Assembly: GCA_009746045.1 (NCBI GenBank)
Contig: RPFO01001506.1
Location: 1 to 31,044 of the forward strand
Reading direction: 5' to 3'
From: Mesostigma viride
Taxonomy: Eukaryota > Streptophyta > Mesostigmatophyceae > Mesostigmatales > Mesostigmataceae
DNA length: 31,044 nucleotides
Position 1 is the stretch's first letter. Each line of letters opens with the position of its first letter. This document shows, piece by piece, positions 9,776-17,776 of the stretch. Below the pieces are notes generated by a model. The model made no database searches, had not been told where the DNA came from, and was given only the letters and a program-made list of their open reading frames with translations. The position numbers were made by a program, and so were the translations under genes.

Positions 9776-10529
9776 TCGGTTTTCTCTGAATATAGTTTAA
9801 TTAACGCATGCGGGAAAGATAAGGCCGCCATGCCTTGGCCTGGATGTGGAAGGCTGTCTGCGACATGGGCTGACTAATTCGATCTGTACAAAGGGTTTCC
9901 TGCTCGCCCGAATTTTCCTTGGATGACCCGGTTGTTTATAAGGGTCGGTGGCTATTAATTAGCGGTCCGAGAAAATTAATTGTAGGTTTTATACGACTTC
10001 ACTTGCAAAGATTCGTGTTTGGTTGCACCAGCTGAGGTTAGGTGGGGACCTGTAGGGTCGGCTGGTTGCTTACCGAATCTTTGGCTGATTTGGGTTATTT
10101 AGTGAGTCGTGATTAATTATTGTATAGTGGATTCGGACCGGCCCAAGGGGTCGATGGGCGCGTTTTATGGTTGTCAGTCTTGGGAACCTTGTACAACTAC
10201 CTGTACGGTTAACGCACTAGCCTGGGGGTGCGTGGCCACGCTGTTTGTAGTGGCGTTTTCAGCACTGTTCAGGCCGGTGTGTGACGCATGCCGGTGTTAA
10301 TTAATTTAGGATGATGTCAGCTTGTGTGTCGGCGGGCCATGCCTTAAGCAAGCTAGGCAGGCAATGATCCGCAATTGTTTCTTTCCCCTCCCTCCCACCC
10401 TGGAGGCTTCTTGCTTCCGCGTGCGGATTGAGAAACCTTAAGGCCACTGTTAACTGCTGCATTTGTGGCAGGGCTCCACTTATTGTATTCAATCAAATGC
10501 TGGTCTTCTTGGGAGCTGAGTGATCTTAA
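9776..10529. repeat. Dimer unit 2 (internally deleted, 754 bp)
   Basis: 9776-10385 repeats 8202-8811, and 10401-10529 repeats 9647-9775. The 835-base middle is replaced by a C/T-rich filler of 15 bases. Confidence 0.88.
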
Positions 10530-10988
10530 CTAGCGTCCCGGTGTGACCAAGTCACTCATATAGCTTACTAGGGACGCGTCCAAGTATTCAGCTGCACTGT
10601 CACAGCTGAACTGTCAATCAATTGATTACACAGACTCTGGCACGCCTTTGGCGCGCAGATCTATCAATTGTCCATACGGCTAGTCCTGTGGACCTATCCG
10701 TACACTAGTCAGCATCAATTGTCTCATAGGTCCTGGCGCGCTACAGTGCGCCTACCTATCAATTGACCATCAAGTCCTGTACAAGTCCTGTCAACGTCCT
10801 GCGGACTATCAAAGTGACACTTGTACATCCTGTGTCCGTACGCGCCCACAGTGGCGCGCCGGGTACTGTCGGCACAGCCTAGGAAACGTCATAACTTTTA
10901 CGTTCCTTAACCAAATGAGGCGTTCAAGGTGCCGTTGGAAAGAGCGTAACAATCTCTATCCATCTAACGTAAATCCTTTACGTTAACT
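10530..10988 (-). repeat. Copia-A 3' LTR, proximal 459 bp
   Basis: Identical by eye to 17744-18202. It holds at least four TCAATTG-type motifs at roughly 60-base spacing, several GTCCTGT repeats and a CATATA (minus-strand TATATG) near its left end. It ends CGTTAACT. Confidence 0.93.
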
Positions 10989-11937
10989 CCAATCCCTTCT
11001 TTTCTTTAGGGATCACATCCCCTGCCAGGGACCCTTGAAGTAGCTTGAAATGTCCTTCACTCCAGCTTGAAGCTTGAACAGATGTCTTTAATGGCCATTG
11101 CCATTCCCCCAGCCCTTTCTTTTAAGGAACTGGAAAAGAAACAGATCTGCCACAGGGAAAACCATTCCATGAGAAATGGATAAAAACCTATGGAAGTGGC
11201 ATTACAGAGTACCACCAGATATTAGAAGCACACAAAATTAAATACATACAGGTTAATTCTATGAGGTCTTCTCCAGGAATTAATCCCATCACCTCGGTAG
11301 AGCCTCCAGTACAATGACCTTCTGGCGGTGAGTTACATTAATCCCAGATACTAATCCCATAAAACCCAGTACATATTCAATATAAGTACAATAAATCCAT
11401 GACAATTAAAATACCACTTGACAAAGTAAGGCGTATTACAATAGTTTGCCTGTCATTCTCTCAACAGGGGTCTATTGGCGCCCGTCTTACGGCGCCCGTC
11501 TACTTGCCAGATGGTAAACTGCCACAGCAAACAAATGACAAAATGAAACACATAGGCAACAATTAAATCCTGCCCTGGGGAACTAGGGAAGTCTGAACAG
11601 GCAAACACCTGAACAGGCCAGCTTGTAGAAACATAATACCAGGGAATCGAACCCCGCCCTATAAACCCCAGAATAAAGGTTCCCAGACCATTGTGAGAGG
11701 TATGTACAAATATACATTTCTTTTAAATAGAATACATGGTCTGTAATGGACCTGTCAACCTTGTGTAGTCAACAGCATGAACCCCAGCCAAAACCTGGCT
11801 GTATCCTGATTAAAATCAGAGTGAGTGTACCATGGTCCATGAGCCTTAGTACAGACTAAAATACAGGTATTATGCCAGTCACAATGCTGACACTACCACA
11901 CAATCTGCTCTCCAATGCCCTATAACCATGCACCAGC
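10989..11937 (-). other. Copia-A 3' untranslated region with polypurine tract
   Basis: This non-coding interval lies between the pol stop (11938) and the 3' LTR. On the minus strand the last 20 or so bases before the LTR (11010-10991) are purine-rich (AAAGAAAAGAAGGGA), the expected plus-strand primer. That fixes the element's orientation independently of the ORFs. A T-arm-like segment with a good B-box (GGTTCGATTCC on minus) lies near 11648-11662, and a repeated ACGGGCGCC lies near 11478-11500. No gene is seen. Confidence 0.75.
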
Positions 11938-12681
11938 TTAGACAGCTTGCTGAGATGGGTCCATCAGAGACTGAAGAACCTTGTATTGCACTGCTGCCTT
12001 CTGCACTAGCTTGGTCAAAGCATCAGCAGGATTGTCAACCCCAGGGATATGCTCAATATTGGCCAAGGAGGACAACTCCTTAAGAAGGAGATAATCCAAG
12101 TCCCTACTTCTGGCCATCTGCCTGTGCACAAACTGCACCATCCCCATGGAGTCTGTTTTTAGAAGAGTGGTAACCTGAAGTGGCCAAGGAGTGTTAGAAG
12201 TCATCTGATGAAGCAACTCCTTCAGATAAAGGCTTGTGTGAATGCCTTCACAAATAGCCCTGCATTCTGCCACATCACTGCTGACAGCCACCCGTTTGTG
12301 CAGGCGACTAAACCAGCTCACCAAACTCCCCAGGCCTTCCTGTCTGAGCACAAAGAGCCCTGCAGCCCTGCCCCTGACCTTGGAGACCTGCCTGCTGTCC
12401 ATTGAGCTATCCACATACAGCTCCATGCAAATGGGTTGTGATAAATCCACTGCAGACAACAGAATGCCAGATGAAGCCCTGACCTGATCAGCCACCTTGG
12501 CAGACCCTAGCTCCACCAGCATGTCATCAGGCAACCTGGCTATGACCATAAGGTCTGGCCTGGAAATGCCTGCCACCCAAGCAACCATGCCCCTCACCAT
12601 GGGACACAGTGCCTGTGTGATGGTTGGAGGAAGCTTGCTAATGAGGGTCTCTTGATAGTCATTGCCCCCCACCAGCAGCAT
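11938..12681 (-). CDS. pol: Copia-A pol, last part: RT connection and RNase H
   Basis: This frame continues pol after a frame change within the G6 run at 12663-12668. The C-terminal half carries a Copia-type RNase H: D-S-S-M-D near YVDSS, V-A-V-S-S-D-V-A-E-C-R-A (the usual S-S-T-E-A-E-Y-x-A block), L-L-K-T-D-S-M-G (D-N/S block) and R-S-R-D-L-D-Y...E-H-I-P-G-V-D-N-P-A-D-A-L-T-K at the end. It degrades the RNA strand during cDNA synthesis. The 23-base overlap with the upstream frame, in a homopolymer, suggests a one-base indel or a sequencing error. A programmed +1 shift is possible but less likely. The apparent ATG at 12681 is probably not a real start. Confidence 0.85.
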   Translation of the reverse strand: MLLVGGNDYQETLISKLPPTITQALCPMVRGMVAWVAGISRPDLMVIARLPDDMLVELGSAKVADQVRASSGILLSAVDLSQPICMELYVDSSMDSRQVSKVRGRAAGLFVLRQEGLGSLVSWFSRLHKRVAVSSDVAECRAICEGIHTSLYLKELLHQMTSNTPWPLQVTTLLKTDSMGMVQFVHRQMARSRDLDYLLLKELSSLANIEHIPGVDNPADALTKLVQKAAVQYKVLQSLMDPSQQAV

Positions 12682-15562
12682 ACGCCACTCCCCCCTTCTT
12701 CACCAGTGTGGCCTCCATGCCCACAAACAGCAGAGGCTCATTCTCCACCTGCCATTGCTCCCTACCCAGAGGAAACTTGGACTTAATGATGGAGATCAGC
12801 TCCTTAAGCCACGACGTGGGAGCTATCAGATGTAGGTCATCCCCGTGCAGCGAAGCATACACTGGCAGGCCTTCCCATTGCCCCAGAAACAGACAGGGGT
12901 CTACAGGAGAGACCTTCAAGTTGCAATGCTCCTTCAGGAAACGGTTGAGAGTCTCCCTCCAGATTATTGGACTTGACCTCAGGCCCTCCAGGCCCTTGAG
13001 GATTTTAAGGAACTCCGTGTGGATGTCCCTTTTCCATACAGCAGGCACCCTAACATAGAAAGGCGTCTTGCCCTCCCACTTTTCCTGTGCCACATCTGCA
13101 TCACCCTCCAGAAATGCCCTCTTGAAGTCTATCACCACTGAGCCATAGTCCAAGCCCTTGTTGAGAAGGCCTAGAAAGACACACAGCAGCAGCCTCCAAG
13201 TATCATGCAGCATGCCAGGGGTATACAACTCCTCAGCAGTGCACTCACCAGTACCCTTGAACTCATTCAGCACTGGCCTGACATGTGGTACCTTGACCCC
13301 GTCCACCTCCTTCATCTTGATGACAAACTTGAGCTTGAGTAGACGTCGTGCAGGAGGCAGGTCATTGACAGGTTCCACGCATTTCTTGGAGATCCAATCC
13401 TCCCCAGATTTAATGAGACCCAGTGTTACCTGGGGACACATAATGGGAGAGGACATGAGCTTCACCAGGCCTTGGTAGTTGATAGGGCTGTGTCCAGCAA
13501 GTGAGTGAGGACCAATGCCCAAACTGCTTGGATGACTAGCAGCTGGCAGTATGAGGTCATCAACCAAGGGCTCCTGCCCCTGGCACACTTGCACACGCTT
13601 AACCGTCCTGGTTACTGCACGTGATAGGTGAGTGGTCCTGAAATTAATCAGTGGGACCTGACCAGCCCCTTCCTTAGTCAGGAGAGAGGACGTGATCACT
13701 ACCCCATCCTGGCATAGGAAATTCTGCCCCAGAAGAGCAGGTCCTTGATAGCCCTCCAAGACACAAAAAGCAGTGTCCTGTCCAAGGATAGGAATGAATA
13801 CCTCACCCAGTACCTTCACGTGTACCCCGCCACTGAAGTCAGACACAAACTGATAGCTGGGTTCAGACATGCTGTACCCTGCTGCAGCCCTGGTCCCAAT
13901 AATGGAGACCTGAGAATTAGTGTCTACCTCTAAGGCAGTGTCCAGCCCCAGATTGCCATGCCACCTGAGCTTGGCTACCTTGGGCTGCTTCTTGGCCCTT
14001 TGTAGAGCCCCAATCAATCCAGCCAAACTTGTCCCCCTGGGCTTGGTTAGTGCCTTGGGCTTGACAGTTGACTCCCCAGCTGTTGACCTTGCAGCCTGTT
14101 CAACAAGTACCTCTGCAACCTGGCCAGGGCTGACAGATTCCCCTGCAACAGATGTGGTCGTTGCGTCAGTGATGTCACCTGGGACCTGAAAATCCTGCAG
14201 ATCCTGTGAGCCTTGTGCCTGACTGCCCTCATTCATCAGGTTAGGCTTGACATATGACCAACTCAGCCGGTGTACATGCTTTGGTTCGTCCTCCATGCTG
14301 ACCAAGCATGCGTGGCTAGCTTCATCAACCTGGGTAACCACCCCAGGACTCCAGCTACCACGTTTGCCATAAAGGCTAGGTTCCTTCCAAGCTAGGACCT
14401 TCTGACCCACTTGTGGCTCCAGCATCTTCCAACCCCGGTCCTTCTCCCTCAGCTTGGCAAAGGTGACATGTGCAGCATGTTTCCAGCCCTCCAGCACATG
14501 TGGTGGGCACAGGCCATGATATAGACCCATTGGGCTGACAGCAACTCCATCATAGTAGAAGTTAACCCTGCTGTTCAGCTGCTGCTCCACGTTCCTCAGC
14601 CATGCACTCCTGACAAGTGCAGGTGCAGACAAGGGTACCCAGTCTTCAGAGATGATCAATTTCTTGACCTCCTGGATTGCCCTCTCGATAGCACCCTGCT
14701 GCCCATGAGCCTCCCTAGGTGTAACCAGCAACTCAGGAAGGGTAGGATCACCCTTGAGATGCTGAAACTGCATGTCCACCTGGATCCTTGTGGTAGGAAA
14801 CTTGGCTCTTACATTCTGCAGGGCAGCCAGCAAGTACCTGTTCTTCATAGAAGGTAAATGCTCCAGCACCTTGTATTTCGTGTACCTGTCCACGCACACC
14901 AACAGTTGCATGCCCCTGATGTGTTGGATATCACACTGCAGATCACCAATGCTCTGAGGTAGAGCTTTGGCATGTGATTTCCTGGGCTTGTTGGAGGACA
15001 ACTGGCACTTACACCGTGAGGCAGCTTGCTGACACGCCTTAAGAAGGGGTGCCCTGCCCATACGGAAGGCAAAGTTGTTTGACAGAGAAGTGGCATGCCC
15101 AAACATGTTGTGGATTCGGGCACCCAACTCCTGGTACACAGAGGAAGCAGTCCCTGGCACAGTCAGGACTGTGCTGTCAGGTTGTCCAGCATCACCATGC
15201 TGACTTCCATCCTGTTCTGACTCAGAGCCTGAGTCACCCTGCTCATGCCCAACACCTGGACCGCCAGCAGGGACCACATGCATACCACCAGAGGCCTTCA
15301 CACCCCTCTGTGGTTGTACATTGGTTTCTCTCAAAATGAGAGGTCCACCCTCGTGCCCAGCACGAGGATGCATAGGGTCAGACATACTTACAGCTGCATC
15401 AGCTGTCAAGGACGTCTTCATAGGAACCTGTACCTCTCCAGGTGACCTGGGGCCACACTGAACCTGGAGATCACCCTCTTGTTGCCCAGATATAAAATCT
15501 GCATTGGAGCACCTGGCCTCCCCCTTGGGTGAATTAAGGTGTGTAGGGGTTGCCTCAGACAG
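12659..15562 (-). CDS. pol: Copia-A pol: integrase, protease, reverse transcriptase (in that order)
   Basis: The frame is continuous with gag, separated only by the UGA at 15563-15565; its first in-frame Met is at 15421. Counting from that Met: an HHCC-like finger (H104, H109, C136/C138), an integrase core with D164, D216 and E246, an SH3-like C-terminal segment (about 340-390), a low-complexity linker, a retropepsin (D-T-N at 500-502, L-L-G-Q-N-F-L near 563), then a Copia-type RT (V-I-D-F-K-R-A-F-L-E-G near 763, active-site H-G-D-D at 859-862). Standard Copia order is PR-IN-RT. The protease loop has Asn for Gly, and the RT box is LHGDD rather than YVDD. It ends at 12659 by a frame change near the RT-RNaseH connection. 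Confidence 0.85.
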   Translation of the reverse strand: MSEATPTHLNSPKGEARCSNADFISGQQEGDLQVQCGPRSPGEVQVPMKTSLTADAAVSMSDPMHPRAGHEGGPLILRETNVQPQRGVKASGGMHVVPAGGPGVGHEQGDSGSESEQDGSQHGDAGQPDSTVLTVPGTASSVYQELGARIHNMFGHATSLSNNFAFRMGRAPLLKACQQAASRCKCQLSSNKPRKSHAKALPQSIGDLQCDIQHIRGMQLLVCVDRYTKYKVLEHLPSMKNRYLLAALQNVRAKFPTTRIQVDMQFQHLKGDPTLPELLVTPREAHGQQGAIERAIQEVKKLIISEDWVPLSAPALVRSAWLRNVEQQLNSRVNFYYDGVAVSPMGLYHGLCPPHVLEGWKHAAHVTFAKLREKDRGWKMLEPQVGQKVLAWKEPSLYGKRGSWSPGVVTQVDEASHACLVSMEDEPKHVHRLSWSYVKPNLMNEGSQAQGSQDLQDFQVPGDITDATTTSVAGESVSPGQVAEVLVEQAARSTAGESTVKPKALTKPRGTSLAGLIGALQRAKKQPKVAKLRWHGNLGLDTALEVDTNSQVSIIGTRAAAGYSMSEPSYQFVSDFSGGVHVKVLGEVFIPILGQDTAFCVLEGYQGPALLGQNFLCQDGVVITSSLLTKEGAGQVPLINFRTTHLSRAVTRTVKRVQVCQGQEPLVDDLILPAASHPSSLGIGPHSLAGHSPINYQGLVKLMSSPIMCPQVTLGLIKSGEDWISKKCVEPVNDLPPARRLLKLKFVIKMKEVDGVKVPHVRPVLNEFKGTGECTAEELYTPGMLHDTWRLLLCVFLGLLNKGLDYGSVVIDFKRAFLEGDADVAQEKWEGKTPFYVRVPAVWKRDIHTEFLKILKGLEGLRSSPIIWRETLNRFLKEHCNLKVSPVDPCLFLGQWEGLPVYASLHGDDLHLIAPTSWLKELISIIKSKFPLGREQWQVENEPLLFVGMEATLVKKGGVAYAAGGGQ

Positions 15563-15565
15563 TCA
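15563..15565 (-). promoter_or_regulatory. In-frame UGA between gag and pol (candidate readthrough stop)
   Basis: Gag codons end CAG-UGA, then the same frame continues CUG-UCU-GAG through pol with no further stop until 12659. The coordinates agree: 16678 minus 15421 is divisible by 3. UGA followed by C is among the leakier stop contexts known, and retroviral Gag-Pol readthrough at a stop is established for gammaretroviruses (UAG). A simple nonsense mutation is the alternative. Confidence 0.6.
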
Positions 15566-16678
15566 CTGCTCCTTGTTGTCTTCTTGCTGACTGCCCTTTG
15601 AAGGCTGGCCTGCCTGGGACTTGTTGTTGTTCTTCTTGTTGTTGTTGTTATTCTTGTTGCTGCCCTGGCCCTGGGACTTCTTGAAGCTGGGACACTCCTT
15701 CTTGATGTGCCCCCACCCCTTGCACAGGTAGCATTGTATCTTGGACTTGCCCTGGCCACTGCCCCCATTGTCAGACGCGTTGCCCTGCTTGGGCTGACCA
15801 CCCACCCGCCTGAACACCGACTTGGAGTGTGACCTCCTGTCAGAATCAGGTGAATGATCTCCCTTGCGCTTGTGATGGTTGCCCCTACGCCCTCCTTGGC
15901 TTCGGTCAGCCTCAGACGTCTTGGAGCCACCCTGGGTACGCCCGCCTGCCTGGGTAGCCTTCACTGCTGGCACTCCACCCTCAAACAGCTCCTCTGCCTC
16001 GAGAGCTTGTTTAATGATGACCTTGTAGGCCTTCAGGGTAGAGTGTGGGGCACACATGACTTTTAAGGAGCCACGTGTCGCCTTATCCAGCCCAGAAACC
16101 TTGAGCCAGTTGGTTAGGGCTATGTTATCAGCGACATTAAAGCCGTGAGCCCTGCCCTCCTCAACCATCTTACAATAGTTGAGAAAGTTCTGGATCAGGT
16201 CCCCCTTGACCTCCCACCCTTGATACTTGTCCTGCCAATGGATGCCGACCTTCTTGCGTTGGTCCTCCAGCAGCTCCTTCAGCTCAGCCACGTACAGTGC
16301 CCAGGCCTTATTGGCCTTTTTGCACTCCCTGGTTAGGTCCTTAATCTGGTCAGTACACTTGCCAAAAGTGCTACTGCCTATCCAGATTTGATAGTAATTT
16401 GTACCACCGTACAAGCTAGGGAACCCTTCCAATCCCTCCACAAACTCTTCAGCCTGCTTAGGCTTGGAGTCTGAGGTTACAGGCTGCAACTGATTGACAA
16501 TTAAAAGACCCTGTGTGGTAAGATCAAAGCCATGAATAGCTTGTGCATTATTATTATTGTGAGGAAGGTTGGTAATCTCTCCGGTAAGCCCCACGTCATC
16601 TACGTGAGCGGTTCCACTACCAGCACCCCCATTATTATTCCCACTGGCTGGACCCTTGCTACGGCGTCCCTCAGCCAT
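15563..16678 (-). CDS. gag: Copia-A Gag (capsid-nucleocapsid)
   Basis: A 371-aa protein starting at the ATG at 16678. The first 60 residues are polar and Asn-rich (N-N-N-N runs). Residues 70-230 form a helical capsid-like region (I-Q-N-F-L-N-Y-C, L-T-N-W-L-K-V-S-G-L). A basic, Ser/Arg-rich segment follows, then a CX2CX4HX4C zinc knuckle (C-Y-L-C-K-G-W-G-H-I-K-K-E-C, bases 15733-15692), then an Asn/Lys-rich tail from an AAC/AAT-rich run. The role is particle assembly and RNA packaging in the cytoplasm. It lies 172 bases downstream of ORF1 and is separated from pol by one UGA. Confidence 0.88.
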   Translation of the reverse strand: MAEGRRSKGPASGNNNGGAGSGTAHVDDVGLTGEITNLPHNNNNAQAIHGFDLTTQGLLIVNQLQPVTSDSKPKQAEEFVEGLEGFPSLYGGTNYYQIWIGSSTFGKCTDQIKDLTRECKKANKAWALYVAELKELLEDQRKKVGIHWQDKYQGWEVKGDLIQNFLNYCKMVEEGRAHGFNVADNIALTNWLKVSGLDKATRGSLKVMCAPHSTLKAYKVIIKQALEAEELFEGGVPAVKATQAGGRTQGGSKTSEADRSQGGRRGNHHKRKGDHSPDSDRRSHSKSVFRRVGGQPKQGNASDNGGSGQGKSKIQCYLCKGWGHIKKECPSFKKSQGQGSNKNNNNNKKNNNKSQAGQPSKGSQQEDNKEQ

Positions 16679-16850
16679 CCTGCACTACCAGCTATTCAAA
16701 GAACACCTTAACAAAGCAGCAGAAAATATGTACAAAATTTTTGTGTCGCCACTGCCGCCTGCGCCGGTGTCGCTGCCGCCCCCGCGAATTGCCGCTGAAA
16801 ATTCGACAAAAAAAAATGTCGACGAGTACTGCAGAAGAAAATTAGGCCGA
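16679..16850 (-). other. ORF1-gag spacer
   Basis: 172 bases with no open frame of note. An AT-rich run near 16798-16820 on the plus strand includes an A9 tract. How gag is translated downstream of ORF1 (internal initiation, splicing, a second transcript) is not visible. Confidence 0.5.
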
Positions 16851-17561
16851 CTAGTAGTCAAGGCCCCTGAAGTCGCAGTACGTGTATACGAACTCACGAT
16901 CCTCCATATCCAGCTCCGGACCTGCACCGGTATGAATTAAAACCGGCGTGCTCCCCGCCGCGTAAGTTGCGACGCGCCGACGCGCGACGAGGCGCAGAGG
17001 ATGTGTAAAGATCGTCAATAATTCCCACCCCGCGGGAATCCACTCTCGCACAGAGGCGAGAAATGCCACCAGGTTAATTAAAACCTGGCGCTCGCGACTG
17101 CGTACGCCGCGAGTGAGCAGCGATAACAGCGCGAGATCCTGAAACAAATTTGTCGACACCGCCGGCGCGCCCCCCGTGCGTAGCGATGCCCAGTTTTGCA
17201 GGTTTCTCTGGTAACCGGTGAGTGAAGAGAGGACGTTGTCCAACTCCTCAATGGCAGTCGTGACTTCGGTCACCGACCGCAAACCTCCCCGCACCTGGAC
17301 CGTAAATGTCGATAAAATGTTTCGAATCTGGTCCAACAGGTTGCGGATTGCCGGCACCAGTGCTGGCAAATCGGGGTCCTCGGGGTTATCCCCGAGCAAT
17401 GCGTGAGCTGCACGCTGCTGACGATGAAGCTCGTCGAGCGAGACCGTTACTTCGTCGAGCAATTGCTGCCACGACGGCACCGTCGGTCTTGACGAAGAAC
17501 CAGCCGGCGGAGCGGCTATTTCCTCATCGTCCGGAATCCGAAATTCTTCCGAATTTGGCAT
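16851..17561 (-). CDS. Copia-A ORF1: 236-aa accessory protein upstream of gag
   Basis: The ATG at 17561 is only 24 bases inside the 5' LTR, so this is the first ORF of the genomic RNA. The first 30 residues are acidic and disordered (P-D-D-E-E-I). A largely helical domain with Leu/Ile heptads follows (about 30-190), then an Arg-rich V-A-R-R-R-V segment and an acidic end (D-M-E-D-R-E-F-V-Y). There is no zinc knuckle, signal peptide, membrane span or known catalytic motif. Copia-B has a diverged homologue in the same place (3043-4013), which suggests a conserved function in this lineage. It could be a capsid-like or RNA-chaperone accessory protein; I do not recognise the family. Base composition is more GC-rich than the gag that follows. 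Confidence 0.7.
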   Translation of the reverse strand: MPNSEEFRIPDDEEIAAPPAGSSSRPTVPSWQQLLDEVTVSLDELHRQQRAAHALLGDNPEDPDLPALVPAIRNLLDQIRNILSTFTVQVRGGLRSVTEVTTAIEELDNVLSSLTGYQRNLQNWASLRTGGAPAVSTNLFQDLALLSLLTRGVRSRERQVLINLVAFLASVREWIPAGWELLTIFTHPLRLVARRRVATYAAGSTPVLIHTGAGPELDMEDREFVYTYCDFRGLDY

Positions 17562-17640
17562 CTTTTTGACAGAGCGTGTAATACGAGTTGTGAGGGTAAG
17601 AATGCCACGAATTCCGCCATGGTTCTTGCAGGAAGTTGCC

Positions 17641-17646
17641 TTTATT
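17641..17646 (-). terminator. Polyadenylation signal AATAAA in Copia-A LTR
   Basis: AATAAA on the minus strand lies in the distal LTR. The functional copy would be the one in the 3' LTR at 8099-8104, now 2.3 kb from the LTR promoter half because of the dimer insertion. Confidence 0.5.
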
Positions 17647-17770
17647 AATAATCAGGAAACACAGACGTAAGTCACGTCACTTCCAAGACTGCACGCAGCA
17701 CAGACGACAGGGTCGCAGTGCCAAGAGAACGTGCACGCAAGAACTAGCGTCCCGGTGTGACCAAGTCACT

Positions 17771-17776
17771 CATATA
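17771..17776 (-). promoter_or_regulatory. Possible TATA box in Copia-A LTR
   Basis: TATATG on the minus strand lies about 125 bases upstream of the AATAAA signal in the same LTR, the usual spacing for a compact LTR promoter. The duplicate in the 3' LTR is at 10557-10562. Confidence 0.4.

Larger units (their letters stand above)
8202..10529. mobile_element. Unclassified 2.3-kb insertion: head-to-tail dimer inside the Copia-A LTR
   Basis: The intact LTR at 17741-17746 reads GAACTA; here the same site is opened between GAA and CTAGCG. The insert is two units. Unit 1 (8202-9775, 1,574 bp) and unit 2 (9776-10529, 754 bp) share the first 610 bases and the last 129. Unit 2 lacks the middle (8812-9646) and has a 15-base filler at 10386-10400. 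Units start TCGGTTTT and end GATCTTAA; at most an AA duplication flanks the insert. There are no terminal inverted repeats and no convincing gene. It starts with TC like a Helitron, but the end is not CTRR and the target is not A|T on both sides. TATA-like TTTATAAGG occurs at 8370 and 9055. Confidence 0.8.

Noticed and set aside
8535-10300. Repeated 63-aa frame in both dimer units (8535-8726 and 10109-10300)
   Set aside because: The copies match because the DNA units are duplicated, not because of protein-level selection; no start context or domain support.
8202-10529. Helitron identity for the dimer insertion
   Set aside because: Starts with TC after an A, but the 3' end is CTTAA rather than CTRR, the following base is not T, and no terminal hairpin is evident.
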